A stretch of 64,000 nucleotides of DNA from Sulfuriflexus sp. GTDB lineage: Bacteria; Pseudomonadota; Gammaproteobacteria; AKS1. The stretch is from assembly GCA_023134145.1 (NCBI GenBank), contig JAGLUW010000013.1, positions 41,885-105,884 on the forward strand, in the 5' to 3' direction. Position numbers and translations under genes: made by a program. Below are positions 1 through 8,473 of the stretch, in pieces. The notes below the pieces were generated by a model that made no database searches, was not told where the DNA came from, and worked only from the letters and a program-made list of their open reading frames with translations. Position 1 is the first letter of the stretch; each line of letters starts with the position of its first letter.

Positions 1-824
1 TAAAAACACCTTCTGTAGATCTTCGTGATGATCCTGCTTATCTTGAACAGTTTCTCATGGAAGAATGGATTGCGCGGCGCATAAACAGCGCCCACGTATT
101 AAAACCTTGTACACAGAAGCGTAAACGTAACTTCTTTTACATTGTGACTGAGTACATCGATGGTCAGACCTTAGCGCAATGGATGATCGACAATCCCAAG
201 CCAGACGTAGAAACAGTACGCGGTATTGTTGAACAAATTGCTAAGGGTTTAATGGCATTTCATAGAATGGAAATGTTGCATCAAGATTTGCGGCCAGCAA
301 ATGTCATGATTGATAATACGGGTACGGTGAAGATTATTGATTTTGGTTCTACTCGCGTTGCCGGTATTCAGGAGATAACCACAGAAATCGAACAAAGTAA
401 TATACTCGGTACAGCACAATATACGGCGCCGGAATATTTTTTGGGTGAACGAGGTACTTCTCGTTCAGATTTATTTTCCTTAGCGGTTATTACTTATCAA
501 ATGTTATCAGGACGACTTCCTTATGGCACAGAAGTGCCAAAATCTCGTACAAAATCTGCACAACGAAAATTGAATTATCAGTCGGTATTAGATGATGATC
601 GTGAAATTCCTGTTTGGTTTGATGAAGCGCTGAGAAAGGGCCTTCATCCAAACCCTTATAAACGCTATGAAGAGTTGTCTGAGTTCTTATTTGATCTTCG
701 TCATCCGAATAAAGAATTTATTAGTAAAACCCGTCCACCATTAATGGAACGGAATCCGATACTCTTTTGGAAAAGTGTTTCGTTTATATTGGCTGTAACG
801 GTTGCGGTGTTGTTGGTTAAGTAA
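1..824 (+). CDS. Serine/threonine protein kinase, C-terminal part, membrane-anchored
   Basis: The reading frame is open to the left edge, so the 5' end is missing; 273 residues are visible. The catalytic loop reads HQDLRPAN (nt 279-302), an HRD variant, followed by the metal-binding DFG (nt 339-347) and an APEY-type activation-loop end. A hydrophobic segment at the extreme C-terminus (about 20 residues) suggests membrane anchoring with the kinase in the cytoplasm. The visible N-lobe stretch DDPAYLEQFLMEEW resembles, from memory, bifunctional proteins with a PP2C phosphatase domain fused ahead of the kinase. That domain would lie outside the window, so the fusion is inference. Substrate unknown. 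Kinase assignment is secure. Confidence 0.85.
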   Translation, partial: KTPSVDLRDDPAYLEQFLMEEWIARRINSAHVLKPCTQKRKRNFFYIVTEYIDGQTLAQWMIDNPKPDVETVRGIVEQIAKGLMAFHRMEMLHQDLRPANVMIDNTGTVKIIDFGSTRVAGIQEITTEIEQSNILGTAQYTAPEYFLGERGTSRSDLFSLAVITYQMLSGRLPYGTEVPKSRTKSAQRKLNYQSVLDDDREIPVWFDEALRKGLHPNPYKRYEELSEFLFDLRHPNKEFISKTRPPLMERNPILFWKSVSFILAVTVAVLLVK

Positions 825-971
825 TGCCGTTATTGCAATGAGCGCAACGACGAGGCAATCCATTCAGAAATGATTTTTTGAGAGGATTTGCAAGATGAAC
901 ATGATTTTTTTAGTGGTCGGATTTTAAACCCCTGTCGAAAAGACGAGTATTTTAAGACTCGCTGATAAAAG

Positions 972-985
972 GTCTGCTTCCGGCC
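972..985. repeat. Fragment of a GTCTGCTT-type dispersed repeat
   Basis: GTCTGCTTCCGGCC resembles one arm of a short palindromic repeat seen in many marine Gammaproteobacteria, with a core like TGTCTGCTTTCGGCC (recalled, not searched). It lies 28 bp beyond the stop codon of the orphan membrane gene. A related element lies on that gene's other side. Weak on its own. Confidence 0.3.
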
Positions 986-1013
986 GTGACTTCAATCCAG
1001 TCTATCCTCTTGA

Positions 1014-1601
1014 TTACTTACCTAAAAAATCAATATTTATAAATGTAAACACAACAACCAAAATGGTCCCTGTAATAAATGAATATGTCTTGGCTTTATT
1101 TAATAATGAAACATTGTTATTAATTTTATTTTGTTTCTTCAAATCAGCATCAAGGTCTGTTTCTTCACCTATAGTATCAAGCTGTGCTGAACATTGTGTT
1201 TTTGCAGCATCATAGGCCGTATTATCGCCCCTTGCCTCGGCATCAATAAGGCTCGTCTTTAATTCGCTGAAGCAGCTTTTTATTTTTAAAGCATGCTTCC
1301 TGCGAAGTATTAACGATTCAAAGGCGACATCAAAACCTCTGTCCGCAACAATGAAATTTGCAGTGGCAAAACAGATAGAAAGAATAAAAGAGACAACACC
1401 TATTGCCGCAACGATAAAGCATGTTCCTGAACCTATCGGTAAAAAAGCAAAGGTAAACCCAAGCGATGCGGTCGATAGAGTTATAATGTGGTTATCCCAA
1501 TCTGTGTGGTGCTGCCTTTTGGAAGAGTTGAGCTCTTCCTGCTCAACATCAAGTATCTTCTCTAGCCTATTAGGAAAGTCGTCTATATCATCCGTACCCA
1601 T
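1014..1601 (-). CDS. Uncharacterised membrane protein with three predicted transmembrane helices
   Basis: Not recognised as a known family. The 195-residue product has a charged N-terminus (1-37), two close hydrophobic helices (about 39-55 and 58-85), a long polar and probably helical middle (90-170) and a third hydrophobic helix at 173-191. The layout loosely recalls small two-helix membrane proteins of bacterial conflict systems such as SLATT, but no diagnostic motif is visible and I do not assign it. The start at 1601 has a GAGG seven bases upstream. It stands alone: the kinase gene is on the opposite strand and repeat-like sequence lies on both sides, which suggests an inserted accessory gene. 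Confidence 0.6.
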   Translation of the reverse strand: MGTDDIDDFPNRLEKILDVEQEELNSSKRQHHTDWDNHIITLSTASLGFTFAFLPIGSGTCFIVAAIGVVSFILSICFATANFIVADRGFDVAFESLILRRKHALKIKSCFSELKTSLIDAEARGDNTAYDAAKTQCSAQLDTIGEETDLDADLKKQNKINNNVSLLNKAKTYSFITGTILVVVFTFINIDFLGK

Positions 1602-1637
1602 AACCTATCCTCAATAAAGTGGTCAGTACCCTTTTAT

Positions 1638-1728
1638 AATGTCCGCTTTCACCTAGAATCCCTTCGGGCTTCATTAGACATTCCCCTAACTTACGTTGTT
1701 CGTTCTGGTCGGGTCGATAGCGGTCATT
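1638..1728. repeat. Imperfect inverted-repeat element, about 91 bp
   Basis: The left arm AATGTCCGCT (1638-1647) and right arm AGCGGTCATT (1719-1728) are reverse complements except for one base. An internal GGGTCGATAGCGG resembles the common TGTCCGCTTTGGGTC...AGCGGACATT repeat of Gammaproteobacteria (recalled). The element fills most of the gap between the two neighbouring minus-strand genes. Whether it is mobile cannot be told from one copy. Confidence 0.45.
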
Positions 1729-1753
1729 TGATATATACAATATCATAGCCTAT

Positions 1754-2692
1754 TTAATAACGATGGGTTGTTTTCTTACCAAACACCCAGTTTTCCCAAT
1801 ATATTTGTAATTGAGTAATACCTTTGGGGTAGTGTTTTTTAATTATGTCGCTCATTTTAATGTCTGGGTTCTCATTTCTTTCTCTGAATAATTCAACGAT
1901 TAATTTTCTACTTTCTTTACTCGACATGAGGTAATAAACGAATGTCCAGCCCATGGCATAGCTAAGGTGTGATTCCTTGTTTAGTTCTGCCCATTGCGTT
2001 CTATCCATGTTGATAAAGTATTTTAAGGATGGTGCTGCATCTTGATGGATCGCTGCTTTTACTATGCGTATCCAATAGTCATCAAGTTCAATAACAGCGG
2101 TTGTGCCAAAAACATTAATGAGTTCAAAATATTCGGCAAAGCCTTCATTTAACCAAGTAGGTATATGTTTATAGTTTGTCCAAAGAATGGTGTGGAATGC
2201 TTCATGGGTAATGACGCTCAACATACTTTTGACGTTACGGTTTTTCCATACGACAGCTTGATTATCTTTTCGTGAGTAATAACCTGTTTTAGATATGACT
2301 TTGGATATATGTTTTTTCTGGTAAGCGAGAAATTCTTTTTGGTTACCAAAGACTTTAATACTGATATTAGTCGATTCTTTAAATGGGATATTGCTGTATT
2401 CGTTGAGTATGAGAAATGTTTTTGTAACGGCAGTAATGATTTTCCGTTCTGTATCTAGTGGTAGATCATAATTGACCGAGGTGACGGTTACGCTGAAATT
2501 TCGAGTTGGTTGAGCATATTGTTTGGAGAGGTTCTTTGTTTTATCACCGACTTTTTCATGCGGGCTATCACCAAAATGAACGCGTCCATTTTTATCGGTC
2601 CATTTATAAATTTCTGCAGAGGCTGGATTGCAGAAGAAAGTGAGTAAAAGTAGGAATATGTATGCTTTTAAGTTGATTTGCGAACACTCCAT
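1754..2692 (-). CDS. Secreted DUF4124 protein with HExxH metallopeptidase-like domain
   Basis: The 312-residue protein starts with a signal peptide (about 1-26, ending ASA). A DUF4124-type module follows, with the IYKWTDKNGRVHFGD pattern at 28-42. The second half carries HEAFH (163-167) and, after a short helix, NEGFAEY (182-188), the arrangement of gluzincin zinc peptidases in which Glu183 would be the third ligand. It is probably periplasmic or cell-surface; the substrate is unknown. It begins 26 bp after the mgtE stop on the same strand, so it could be co-transcribed with mgtE. The Shine-Dalgarno is weak, but the signal peptide fits this start. Confidence 0.75.
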   Translation of the reverse strand: MECSQINLKAYIFLLLLTFFCNPASAEIYKWTDKNGRVHFGDSPHEKVGDKTKNLSKQYAQPTRNFSVTVTSVNYDLPLDTERKIITAVTKTFLILNEYSNIPFKESTNISIKVFGNQKEFLAYQKKHISKVISKTGYYSRKDNQAVVWKNRNVKSMLSVITHEAFHTILWTNYKHIPTWLNEGFAEYFELINVFGTTAVIELDDYWIRIVKAAIHQDAAPSLKYFINMDRTQWAELNKESHLSYAMGWTFVYYLMSSKESRKLIVELFRERNENPDIKMSDIIKKHYPKGITQLQIYWENWVFGKKTTHRY

Positions 2693-2718
2693 GCTTTTAA
2701 TAGCTATTTAGGTTTCAA

Positions 2719-4080
2719 TCAGATAAGAAACAAGGCGGCAAGTCCAAGGAAAGAGAGGAAGCCAACGACATCGGTAATAGTTGTGAGTACTACACCTCCG
2801 CCAAGTGCTGGGTCGGCACCGACCTTCTTCAAGAATAGCGGTACGGTTGCACCAGCGAGGGCACCTGTAACTAAATTGACAATAATCGCAGCACCAATAA
2901 TAAAACCAAGTTGAACATCGTCGAACCACAATATAGTGACAAGACTAATGATTAAGGCCCAGACCAAACCATTAAGTATGCCGACCGAAAGTTCTTTAAC
3001 AATAAGTCGACCAGCATTACTGGTATCGATTTGTCCAAGTGCCATGGCACGAATAACCAGAGTCAGTGTTTGGCTACCGGCAACGCCACCCATGCTGGCA
3101 ACAATGGGCATGAGAATCGCGAGGGCAACCAGTTTTTCGATAGTGGCACCAAACTGGCCAATCACCCAGGAAGCAAGTAGAGCAGTAATGAGGTTGGTAC
3201 CGAGCCAGATTGAACGACGGCGAGTACTGGTGATAACTGGCGCGAACATATCATCTTCTTCACTCAAACCAGCCATACTCATAAGAGAGTGTTCTGCGTC
3301 TTCACGGATCACGTCGATGACATCATCGATGGTGATACGACCAAGTAGCTCGTTGTTCTCATTTATCACGGGGGCAGATACGAGTTCGCGATGTTCAAAC
3401 ATGGTGGCAACATCATTATCAGGCATATCAGCTGAGATACCTGGGTGTTCTGTGTTCATTAATTCACCGATAGACATGCTAGGTTCGCGGGTGAGCAGAT
3501 CGGTAAGCGGCACTTGGCCAAGATATTTATTATCACGATCGACTACATAGAGATTATCGGTCATGGCGGGTATTTTGCCGCGACTACGACGCAGATAACG
3601 CAGTACGACATCAATGGTATTATTTGGCCGTACCGTAATGGTATCGGTATTCATTAAACCGCCGGCGGTATCTTCTGGATAAGAAAGAATGCTTTCAAGG
3701 CGGTGGCGATCTTGGCTGCCCATGGATTGCAGCACCAGTTGCATGACGGTATCGGGTAGGTCTTGAATAAAGTCGGCGAGATCATCGACCTCAAGACCTT
3801 CGGATGCCGCAACCAGTTCGGAGGTTTCCATTTGGCGGATAAGGTGTTCACGAATATCGTCATTAACATCGAGTAGCACATCACCTTGTAGGTCAGGCTC
3901 GACGAGTTCCCAGACGAATTCACGTTTTTCACGTGGTAGAGATTCAAGTAGGTGAGCAATCTCAGCAGCAAACAGGCCGTTCAACATGAGTTGCAGCTGT
4001 TGGAGAGTACCGCTTTGCAGTACCTTGCTGAATTGCTGAAGGCGAGTCAGCGTTCTGGGTTCTTGTATGTTCTCAGCCAT
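2719..4080 (-). CDS. mgtE: Magnesium transporter MgtE
   Basis: Inner-membrane Mg2+ channel or transporter. The 453-residue protein shows the MgtE order: a cytosolic helical N domain (about 1-130) with repeated LLESLP-type helices, a pair of CBS domains (about 140-265) and five hydrophobic helices (about 285-453). The final helices carry DPALGGGVVLTTITD, which matches the conserved pore region whose last Asp (here Asp437) lines the ion path in characterised MgtE proteins. Length is normal. In the family the N and CBS domains close the pore when Mg2+ is plentiful. It lies downstream of the ptsI-ptsH-hprK block on the same strand, 137 bp after ptsI. Confidence 0.95.
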   Translation of the reverse strand: MAENIQEPRTLTRLQQFSKVLQSGTLQQLQLMLNGLFAAEIAHLLESLPREKREFVWELVEPDLQGDVLLDVNDDIREHLIRQMETSELVAASEGLEVDDLADFIQDLPDTVMQLVLQSMGSQDRHRLESILSYPEDTAGGLMNTDTITVRPNNTIDVVLRYLRRSRGKIPAMTDNLYVVDRDNKYLGQVPLTDLLTREPSMSIGELMNTEHPGISADMPDNDVATMFEHRELVSAPVINENNELLGRITIDDVIDVIREDAEHSLMSMAGLSEEDDMFAPVITSTRRRSIWLGTNLITALLASWVIGQFGATIEKLVALAILMPIVASMGGVAGSQTLTLVIRAMALGQIDTSNAGRLIVKELSVGILNGLVWALIISLVTILWFDDVQLGFIIGAAIIVNLVTGALAGATVPLFLKKVGADPALGGGVVLTTITDVVGFLSFLGLAALFLI

Positions 4081-4217
4081 GCCTGGATTTTCCAGTTTGT
4101 GGGATAAACCCAGCTTATATATTTATTTTCTATATATTAGCCTTCAACGGCGGGGCTTGCACGTGATGTAGGTCGTGAAATGCAGATAAACCGGAAATAA
4201 AAGCAATTTTTCTTTAA

Positions 4218-5963
4218 TTAGGTATCAATACCGATATTCATGGCGTTAACAATCTTCTCAACATCACTTTGGCGGGCGCTATTAAGTGTTCTGCGAGCAG
4301 GTTTTTCATATTCGCGTGTGTCGCTGCTATTAATAATACGCTTCACTTCGAGCAGGGCAGAAGGATGCATACTGAATTCGCGTAAACCCAGTCCGAGCAG
4401 TAGGCGTGTAAAATCGGGATCACCTGCCATCTCACCACACATGGAGATAGGTATCTTGGCCTTGTTCGCAGCGCGAATAGACATATGAATAAGTTGCAAG
4501 ACAGCTGGGTGTAATGGTTCGTAGAGGTAGCTCACCTCATCATCGATCCGGTCGATCGCCAAGGTGTATTGGATAAGATCGTTAGTACCAATGGAAAGGA
4601 AATCGAGTTGTTTAGCAAACTGGTTGGCCGAAAGTGCTGCCGCAGGAATTTCGATCATGCCACCGAGTGGAATGACATCGGCGTAGGTTTTACCTTCACG
4701 ATCGAGTTCGAGTTTGGCATCATCAATAAGTTGTTTGACCTGATGGAGTTCAGTCAGGTTAGACAACATCGGGATCATGATGCGCACAGGGCCATGTGCC
4801 GATGCGCGTAAGATGGCGCGAAGTTGTGGCATGAACATTTCAGTGTCACGTAAGCAAAGCCGAACAGCACGTAGCCCAAGTGCGGGGTTAGTACCGGCTT
4901 GTTTGCTGGAGGCAGCGCCATCAACTTGTTTGTCGGCACCAAGATCAAAGGTACGAATTGTCACTGGCGCACCCTTGAGTGACTTAATTACTTTTTTGTA
5001 GACGGAGAACTGCTCGTCTTCAGAAGGGAAGTCATCACGGTTCATGTATAAGAACTCAGTACGGTAAAGACCAATACCTTCGGCGGCGACTTTACGCACG
5101 GCAGGAATATCTTCGGGCAGTTCTATATTGGCATGTAGACGAATTGTTTGATTGTCGAGGGTAATAGCCGGTTTGCCCTTAAGCTCTTTGAGTTCATTGA
5201 GGCGTTTCTTTTCTTGGCGTTGGCGACGGCGATAATATTTGGCGGTATTTTCACCGGCATCGGCGAGCACTGTGCCGGTTCTGCCATCAATAATAATATC
5301 TTCATTTTCTTTTAGGAAACTACGCGCATTATGCAGGCCAACAATGGCGGGTACGCCAAGGCCACGAGCAAGAATTGAGGTATGTGATGTTGGCCCACCA
5401 AATTCGGTAATGAAACCGGCGATACCAAAATGTTGCATTAGTACGGTATCGGCAGGGCTTAGATCATCGGCAATCAGAATGGCGCCTTTCAAACGACTAT
5501 CAACGTCACTGGCACGTGCTGATTCATCTAATAACAAACCGAGAACACGATTTACCACATGATCGATATCATCTTTACGCGTGCGTAGATAAGGATCGTC
5601 CATTTCGTCAAAGACTTTTACCAGCATATCGCGTTGTTGCTTAAGCGCCCATTCCGCATTGCATTGCTGCTGTTTAATCATGTTGATGGGCTCGTCACTG
5701 AGCATCGAGTCCTGAATCATCAGTAAGTGTGCATCAATGAATGAGCCAATATCGGCAGGGGTGTTTTCAGGGATGTGCTTACGAATGGCTTTCAGTTGTG
5801 TACTGGCAGTTAGCAACGCTTTTTTAAGGCGAGCAATTTCATCATTAACAAATTTCTTTGGTACGACGTATTCAGGGATCTCGATTTGCCCACGGCGTAA
5901 TATATGCGCTTTACCTAGCGCAATACCGCGTGATACACCTGTTCCTGAAAGTGCGAGGCTCAT
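4218..5963 (-). CDS. ptsI: PTS enzyme I (phosphoenolpyruvate-protein phosphotransferase)
   Basis: Cytoplasmic enzyme that takes phosphate from PEP and passes it to HPr. The 581-residue length is standard. The phosphorylated histidine is His194 in GGPTSHTSILARG. The PEP-binding TIM barrel follows, with GTNDLIQYTLAIDR and MCGEMAGDP near the C-terminus (the latter carries the proton-donor Cys). No N-terminal GAF domain is present, so it is the EI type and not the PtsP (EI-Ntr) type. It lies 9 bp downstream of ptsH on the same strand. No sugar-specific permease is in the window, so a regulatory role is the most economical inference. Confidence 0.93.
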   Translation of the reverse strand: MSLALSGTGVSRGIALGKAHILRRGQIEIPEYVVPKKFVNDEIARLKKALLTASTQLKAIRKHIPENTPADIGSFIDAHLLMIQDSMLSDEPINMIKQQQCNAEWALKQQRDMLVKVFDEMDDPYLRTRKDDIDHVVNRVLGLLLDESARASDVDSRLKGAILIADDLSPADTVLMQHFGIAGFITEFGGPTSHTSILARGLGVPAIVGLHNARSFLKENEDIIIDGRTGTVLADAGENTAKYYRRRQRQEKKRLNELKELKGKPAITLDNQTIRLHANIELPEDIPAVRKVAAEGIGLYRTEFLYMNRDDFPSEDEQFSVYKKVIKSLKGAPVTIRTFDLGADKQVDGAASSKQAGTNPALGLRAVRLCLRDTEMFMPQLRAILRASAHGPVRIMIPMLSNLTELHQVKQLIDDAKLELDREGKTYADVIPLGGMIEIPAAALSANQFAKQLDFLSIGTNDLIQYTLAIDRIDDEVSYLYEPLHPAVLQLIHMSIRAANKAKIPISMCGEMAGDPDFTRLLLGLGLREFSMHPSALLEVKRIINSSDTREYEKPARRTLNSARQSDVEKIVNAMNIGIDT

Positions 5964-5972
5964 TGAGAATCC

Positions 5973-6242
5973 TTATTCATTTTCGCCAAATTTATTATTA
6001 ACCAGTTCATTCAACTGATTCAATGCCGCTTCTTCATCTTGTCCACTTATATGTAGAGTAAGTTGAGTGCCTTTTGCCGCAGCGAGCATCATGACGCCCA
6101 TAATACTTTTTCCGTTAACGGTGCGGCCTTCACGAGAAATTTGAATGTCACTATTAAATGAAGATGCGAGGGTGACAAACTTGGCCGCAGCACGCGCATG
6201 CAAGCCTAATTTATTTACGATGGTAATATCCATATCAGTCAT
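5973..6242 (-). CDS. ptsH: Phosphocarrier protein HPr
   Basis: An 89-residue phosphocarrier between EI and EIIA proteins. Starting at ATG 6242 puts the phosphorylated histidine at His15 (NKLGLHARAA) and the regulatory serine at Ser46 (NGKSIMGV), exactly the canonical positions. A GGAG lies ten bases upstream of this ATG. Earlier in-frame starts would add an extension inside the EIIA gene. It overlaps the EIIA stop by 8 bp, which suggests translational coupling. Ser46 together with a neighbouring hprK indicates ATP-dependent Ser phosphorylation in addition to PEP-dependent His15 phosphorylation. Confidence 0.93.
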   Translation of the reverse strand: MTDMDITIVNKLGLHARAAAKFVTLASSFNSDIQISREGRTVNGKSIMGVMMLAAAKGTQLTLHISGQDEEAALNQLNELVNNKFGENE

Positions 6243-6633
6243 TGTGCGGATGCTCCATTTTGCATGTGAGTACACCGTCTTTGCCACCACTTAATGCTTT
6301 ATTTATAAGACCATCTAGCTCAAGCCGTGGGTAATTGAGTACGCGCACCAACATAGGAAGATTGATGCCACTAATTATTTGCGTAATACCTTGCTCATGT
6401 AAATGACAAGCGATATTGCTTGGTGTTGAACCATACATATCAGTGAGTACCAATGTACTGGTGTTCTTTTTAATTAAAGATCTTGCATTTTCGAGAATGT
6501 CATCAGGGTTAGCATTTTTTTCTACACTGATGGTATCTATCTGCAACGGTGTGACACCCAGCATCGACGTCGCGGTATCAACTAATGATGCCCCGATATT
6601 ATCATGGGTGATAATGAGTAAACTGACAGCCAT
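6235..6633 (-). CDS. PTS EIIA component, mannose family (regulatory)
   Basis: A 132-residue single-domain EIIA of the mannose type, which receives phosphate from HPr on a histidine. The N-terminal strand and active site read SLLIITHDNIG, making His10 the likely phosphorylation site; VLTDMYGSTPSN follows the family pattern. No EIIB, EIIC or EIID gene is nearby, so it probably signals instead of transporting sugar, as proposed for similar clusters in Xanthomonas and betaproteobacteria. It lies 27 bp after hprK and overlaps ptsH. In many relatives rapZ sits between hprK and this gene; it is absent here. Confidence 0.88.
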   Translation of the reverse strand: MAVSLLIITHDNIGASLVDTATSMLGVTPLQIDTISVEKNANPDDILENARSLIKKNTSTLVLTDMYGSTPSNIACHLHEQGITQIISGINLPMLVRVLNYPRLELDGLINKALSGGKDGVLTCKMEHPHND

Positions 6634-6660
6634 TATTAAATTTAAATCCTACGTGGTTAT

Positions 6661-7620
6661 TTAATTATTTTTATTTATAAAATCTTGTTGGCGTTGAATG
6701 AAACTTTCGGCTGCATTATAACCCTTATATAAGAGGCTATGGTTTCGTACCGCAATTTCAACTAAAACTGCCAAATTTCGCCCTGGTGCAACGGGAATCG
6801 TGATTTGTTCAACGTCGACACCGAGTATGTTTTGTAATTGGTGGCTGCCACGTAGGCGATCAATCTGTTGCAGTTGCTTCTCACTCATTTCTTCTAAATG
6901 CATGATGAGGCGCAGGTATTTATTATCTTTAATGGTGTTGTCACCAAACATAGCGCGGATATTAAGAATACCGAGACCACGCACTTCAAGAAAATCTTTT
7001 AGTTGCGGAGGACATTCGCCGCTTAATGTGTCTGGAGCTACCCTTGAAAATTCAGGGGCATCATCGGCGATGAGCCGGTGGCCTCGGCTAATTAACTCTA
7101 AGGCTAATTCGCTTTTACCAACACCACTCTCACCTGTTAGCAAAATACCGATGCCATTAACCTCAAGGAACACGCCATGCAAAGTTAATCTGTTGGCGAG
7201 AGTATGAGATAGATAATACTGTAAATGATTAACAATGAACTGACTATTTTGCAGAGATGAAAATAAGGGAATACCACTGTTATTAGAATGCGTTATTAAC
7301 TCGTCTGACGCTTGAATACTATTGGCAACAATAATACACAGCGGTTCGCCATCGTAGAGACCTTGAATAGCATTGTCTCGCTCAACCGTTGTTAAACTTT
7401 CAAGATAGGCTGTTTCACGATAGCCAATTACTTGAATTCGGTGAGGATGAATAAAATTCATATGGCCGACAAAAGAAACGTCGGGCACATCTTCTACAGA
7501 GAGTTGCTTGTCTTCAAATTGAATAAAGCGGTCTTTACCATCATTGCCAGCAATGTGTTCGAGAGTGAGTTTGTCTCGATGTGTCTCAAATAATTCACTG
7601 ACAGCAATGGATGTAATCAT
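6661..7620 (-). CDS. hprK: HPr kinase/phosphorylase
   Basis: Bifunctional enzyme that phosphorylates HPr on Ser46 with ATP or PPi and removes that phosphate by phosphorolysis. The 319-residue length is normal. The Walker A motif is GESGVGKS (163-170), followed by the catalytic HRLIADDAPEF segment and the HprK family signature LEVRGLGILNI (211-221). It sits between ptsN (1-bp gap) and the EIIA gene, in one minus-strand run with HPr, its substrate. In Gram-negative bacteria HprK is linked to regulation and not classical catabolite repression (family knowledge). Confidence 0.95.
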   Translation of the reverse strand: MITSIAVSELFETHRDKLTLEHIAGNDGKDRFIQFEDKQLSVEDVPDVSFVGHMNFIHPHRIQVIGYRETAYLESLTTVERDNAIQGLYDGEPLCIIVANSIQASDELITHSNNSGIPLFSSLQNSQFIVNHLQYYLSHTLANRLTLHGVFLEVNGIGILLTGESGVGKSELALELISRGHRLIADDAPEFSRVAPDTLSGECPPQLKDFLEVRGLGILNIRAMFGDNTIKDNKYLRLIMHLEEMSEKQLQQIDRLRGSHQLQNILGVDVEQITIPVAPGRNLAVLVEIAVRNHSLLYKGYNAAESFIQRQQDFINKNN

Positions 7621-7621
7621 G

Positions 7622-8086
7622 TCATTCTACTGTTGCTTGCCAATCAGTTATTAAGGCATGAATTTCAGCCGGTGTTTTAGCTTGACGAATTTTATCGCAA
7701 ATCATTTCATCGCTGAAAAGAGTCGCTAATTTCGCCAATATTTCTAAATGTTCATCGGTTGAATCTTTAGGTACGAGTAAGCCAAAAACGAGATCAACGG
7801 GTTTACCATCAATGGCATCAAAATCGATGGCGCTTTGCAATTGCAAAAAGACGCCGATCGATTTTCCGCCAGTTTGTACACGTCCATGTGGGATTGCGAC
7901 ACCATGACCAATTCCTGTACTACCGAGACGTTCTCGGGAGACAAGGCTTTCAAAGATCTCTTCCTCAATGAGGTCGGGATTTTTTTTTGTCGTAAGTTCA
8001 ACCAGTTTTTCAAGCACGCGTTTCTTACTGGAAACATTAACAGTATTCGCTATGCAGTCTGGCGATAAGATGTCGATTATGTTCAT
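7622..8086 (-). CDS. ptsN: Nitrogen-PTS regulatory EIIA protein PtsN
   Basis: EIIA of the fructose/nitrogen type, 154 residues. The phospho-accepting histidine is His67 in GIGHGVAIPHGRV. The family acts in the cytoplasm as a phosphorylation-dependent regulator of K+ transport, sigma-54 functions and other targets. It is the fourth gene of the conserved lptB-rpoN-hpf-ptsN order. With enzyme I, HPr and HprK in the same run, its phosphorylation could be driven by this local chain, since no PtsP (EI-Ntr) gene is present in the window. Confidence 0.93.
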   Translation of the reverse strand: MNIIDILSPDCIANTVNVSSKKRVLEKLVELTTKKNPDLIEEEIFESLVSRERLGSTGIGHGVAIPHGRVQTGGKSIGVFLQLQSAIDFDAIDGKPVDLVFGLLVPKDSTDEHLEILAKLATLFSDEMICDKIRQAKTPAEIHALITDWQATVE

Positions 8087-8109
8087 AAAACGTATTCAGT
8101 CCTAATTTC

Positions 8110-8448
8110 TTATTCTTCAATATCTTGAAGAGGTTGGTTTTTCAAACCACCATCTGCACGATGATGGTCAGAATCTTTTTCTTTGTGTTTCTTGATTTGC
8201 CGATCAAGTTTATCCGTTAAGCTATCAATTGCCGCATACATATCTTCGTCTGTAGAATCAGCAAAAATATCATGTCCTTTAATGTGAATTGTCGCTTCGG
8301 CTTTTTGGCGAAGTTTTTCCACACTGAGAATAACGTGTATATTTGTTACGTTATCAAAGTGTCTTTTTAGGCGTTCAAGCTTTGTATTGACGTAATCGCG
8401 CATAGAATCAGTGATGTCAACGTGATGTCCAGTAATGTCAATTTTCAT
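8110..8448 (-). CDS. hpf: Ribosome hibernation promoting factor, short form
   Basis: Binds the 30S decoding region and silences ribosomes in stationary phase. Residues 1-95 form the whole S30AE domain (MKIDITGHHVDITDSMRDYV start); a short charged tail brings it to 112 residues. It lacks the long-form C-terminal dimerisation domain. The start at 8448 is fixed by AGGAG eight bases upstream; a longer in-frame extension to 8553 would run into rpoN and has no family match. Located between rpoN and ptsN, the usual position. Confidence 0.93.
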   Translation of the reverse strand: MKIDITGHHVDITDSMRDYVNTKLERLKRHFDNVTNIHVILSVEKLRQKAEATIHIKGHDIFADSTDEDMYAAIDSLTDKLDRQIKKHKEKDSDHHRADGGLKNQPLQDIEE

Positions 8449-8473
8449 AAAAATACTCCTAAGTAGAACCGGC

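Noticed and set aside
2936..3550. Open frame of about 200 codons antisense to mgtE
   Set aside because: It mirrors mgtE codons, has no ribosome site or motif, and the protein on the other strand is certain.
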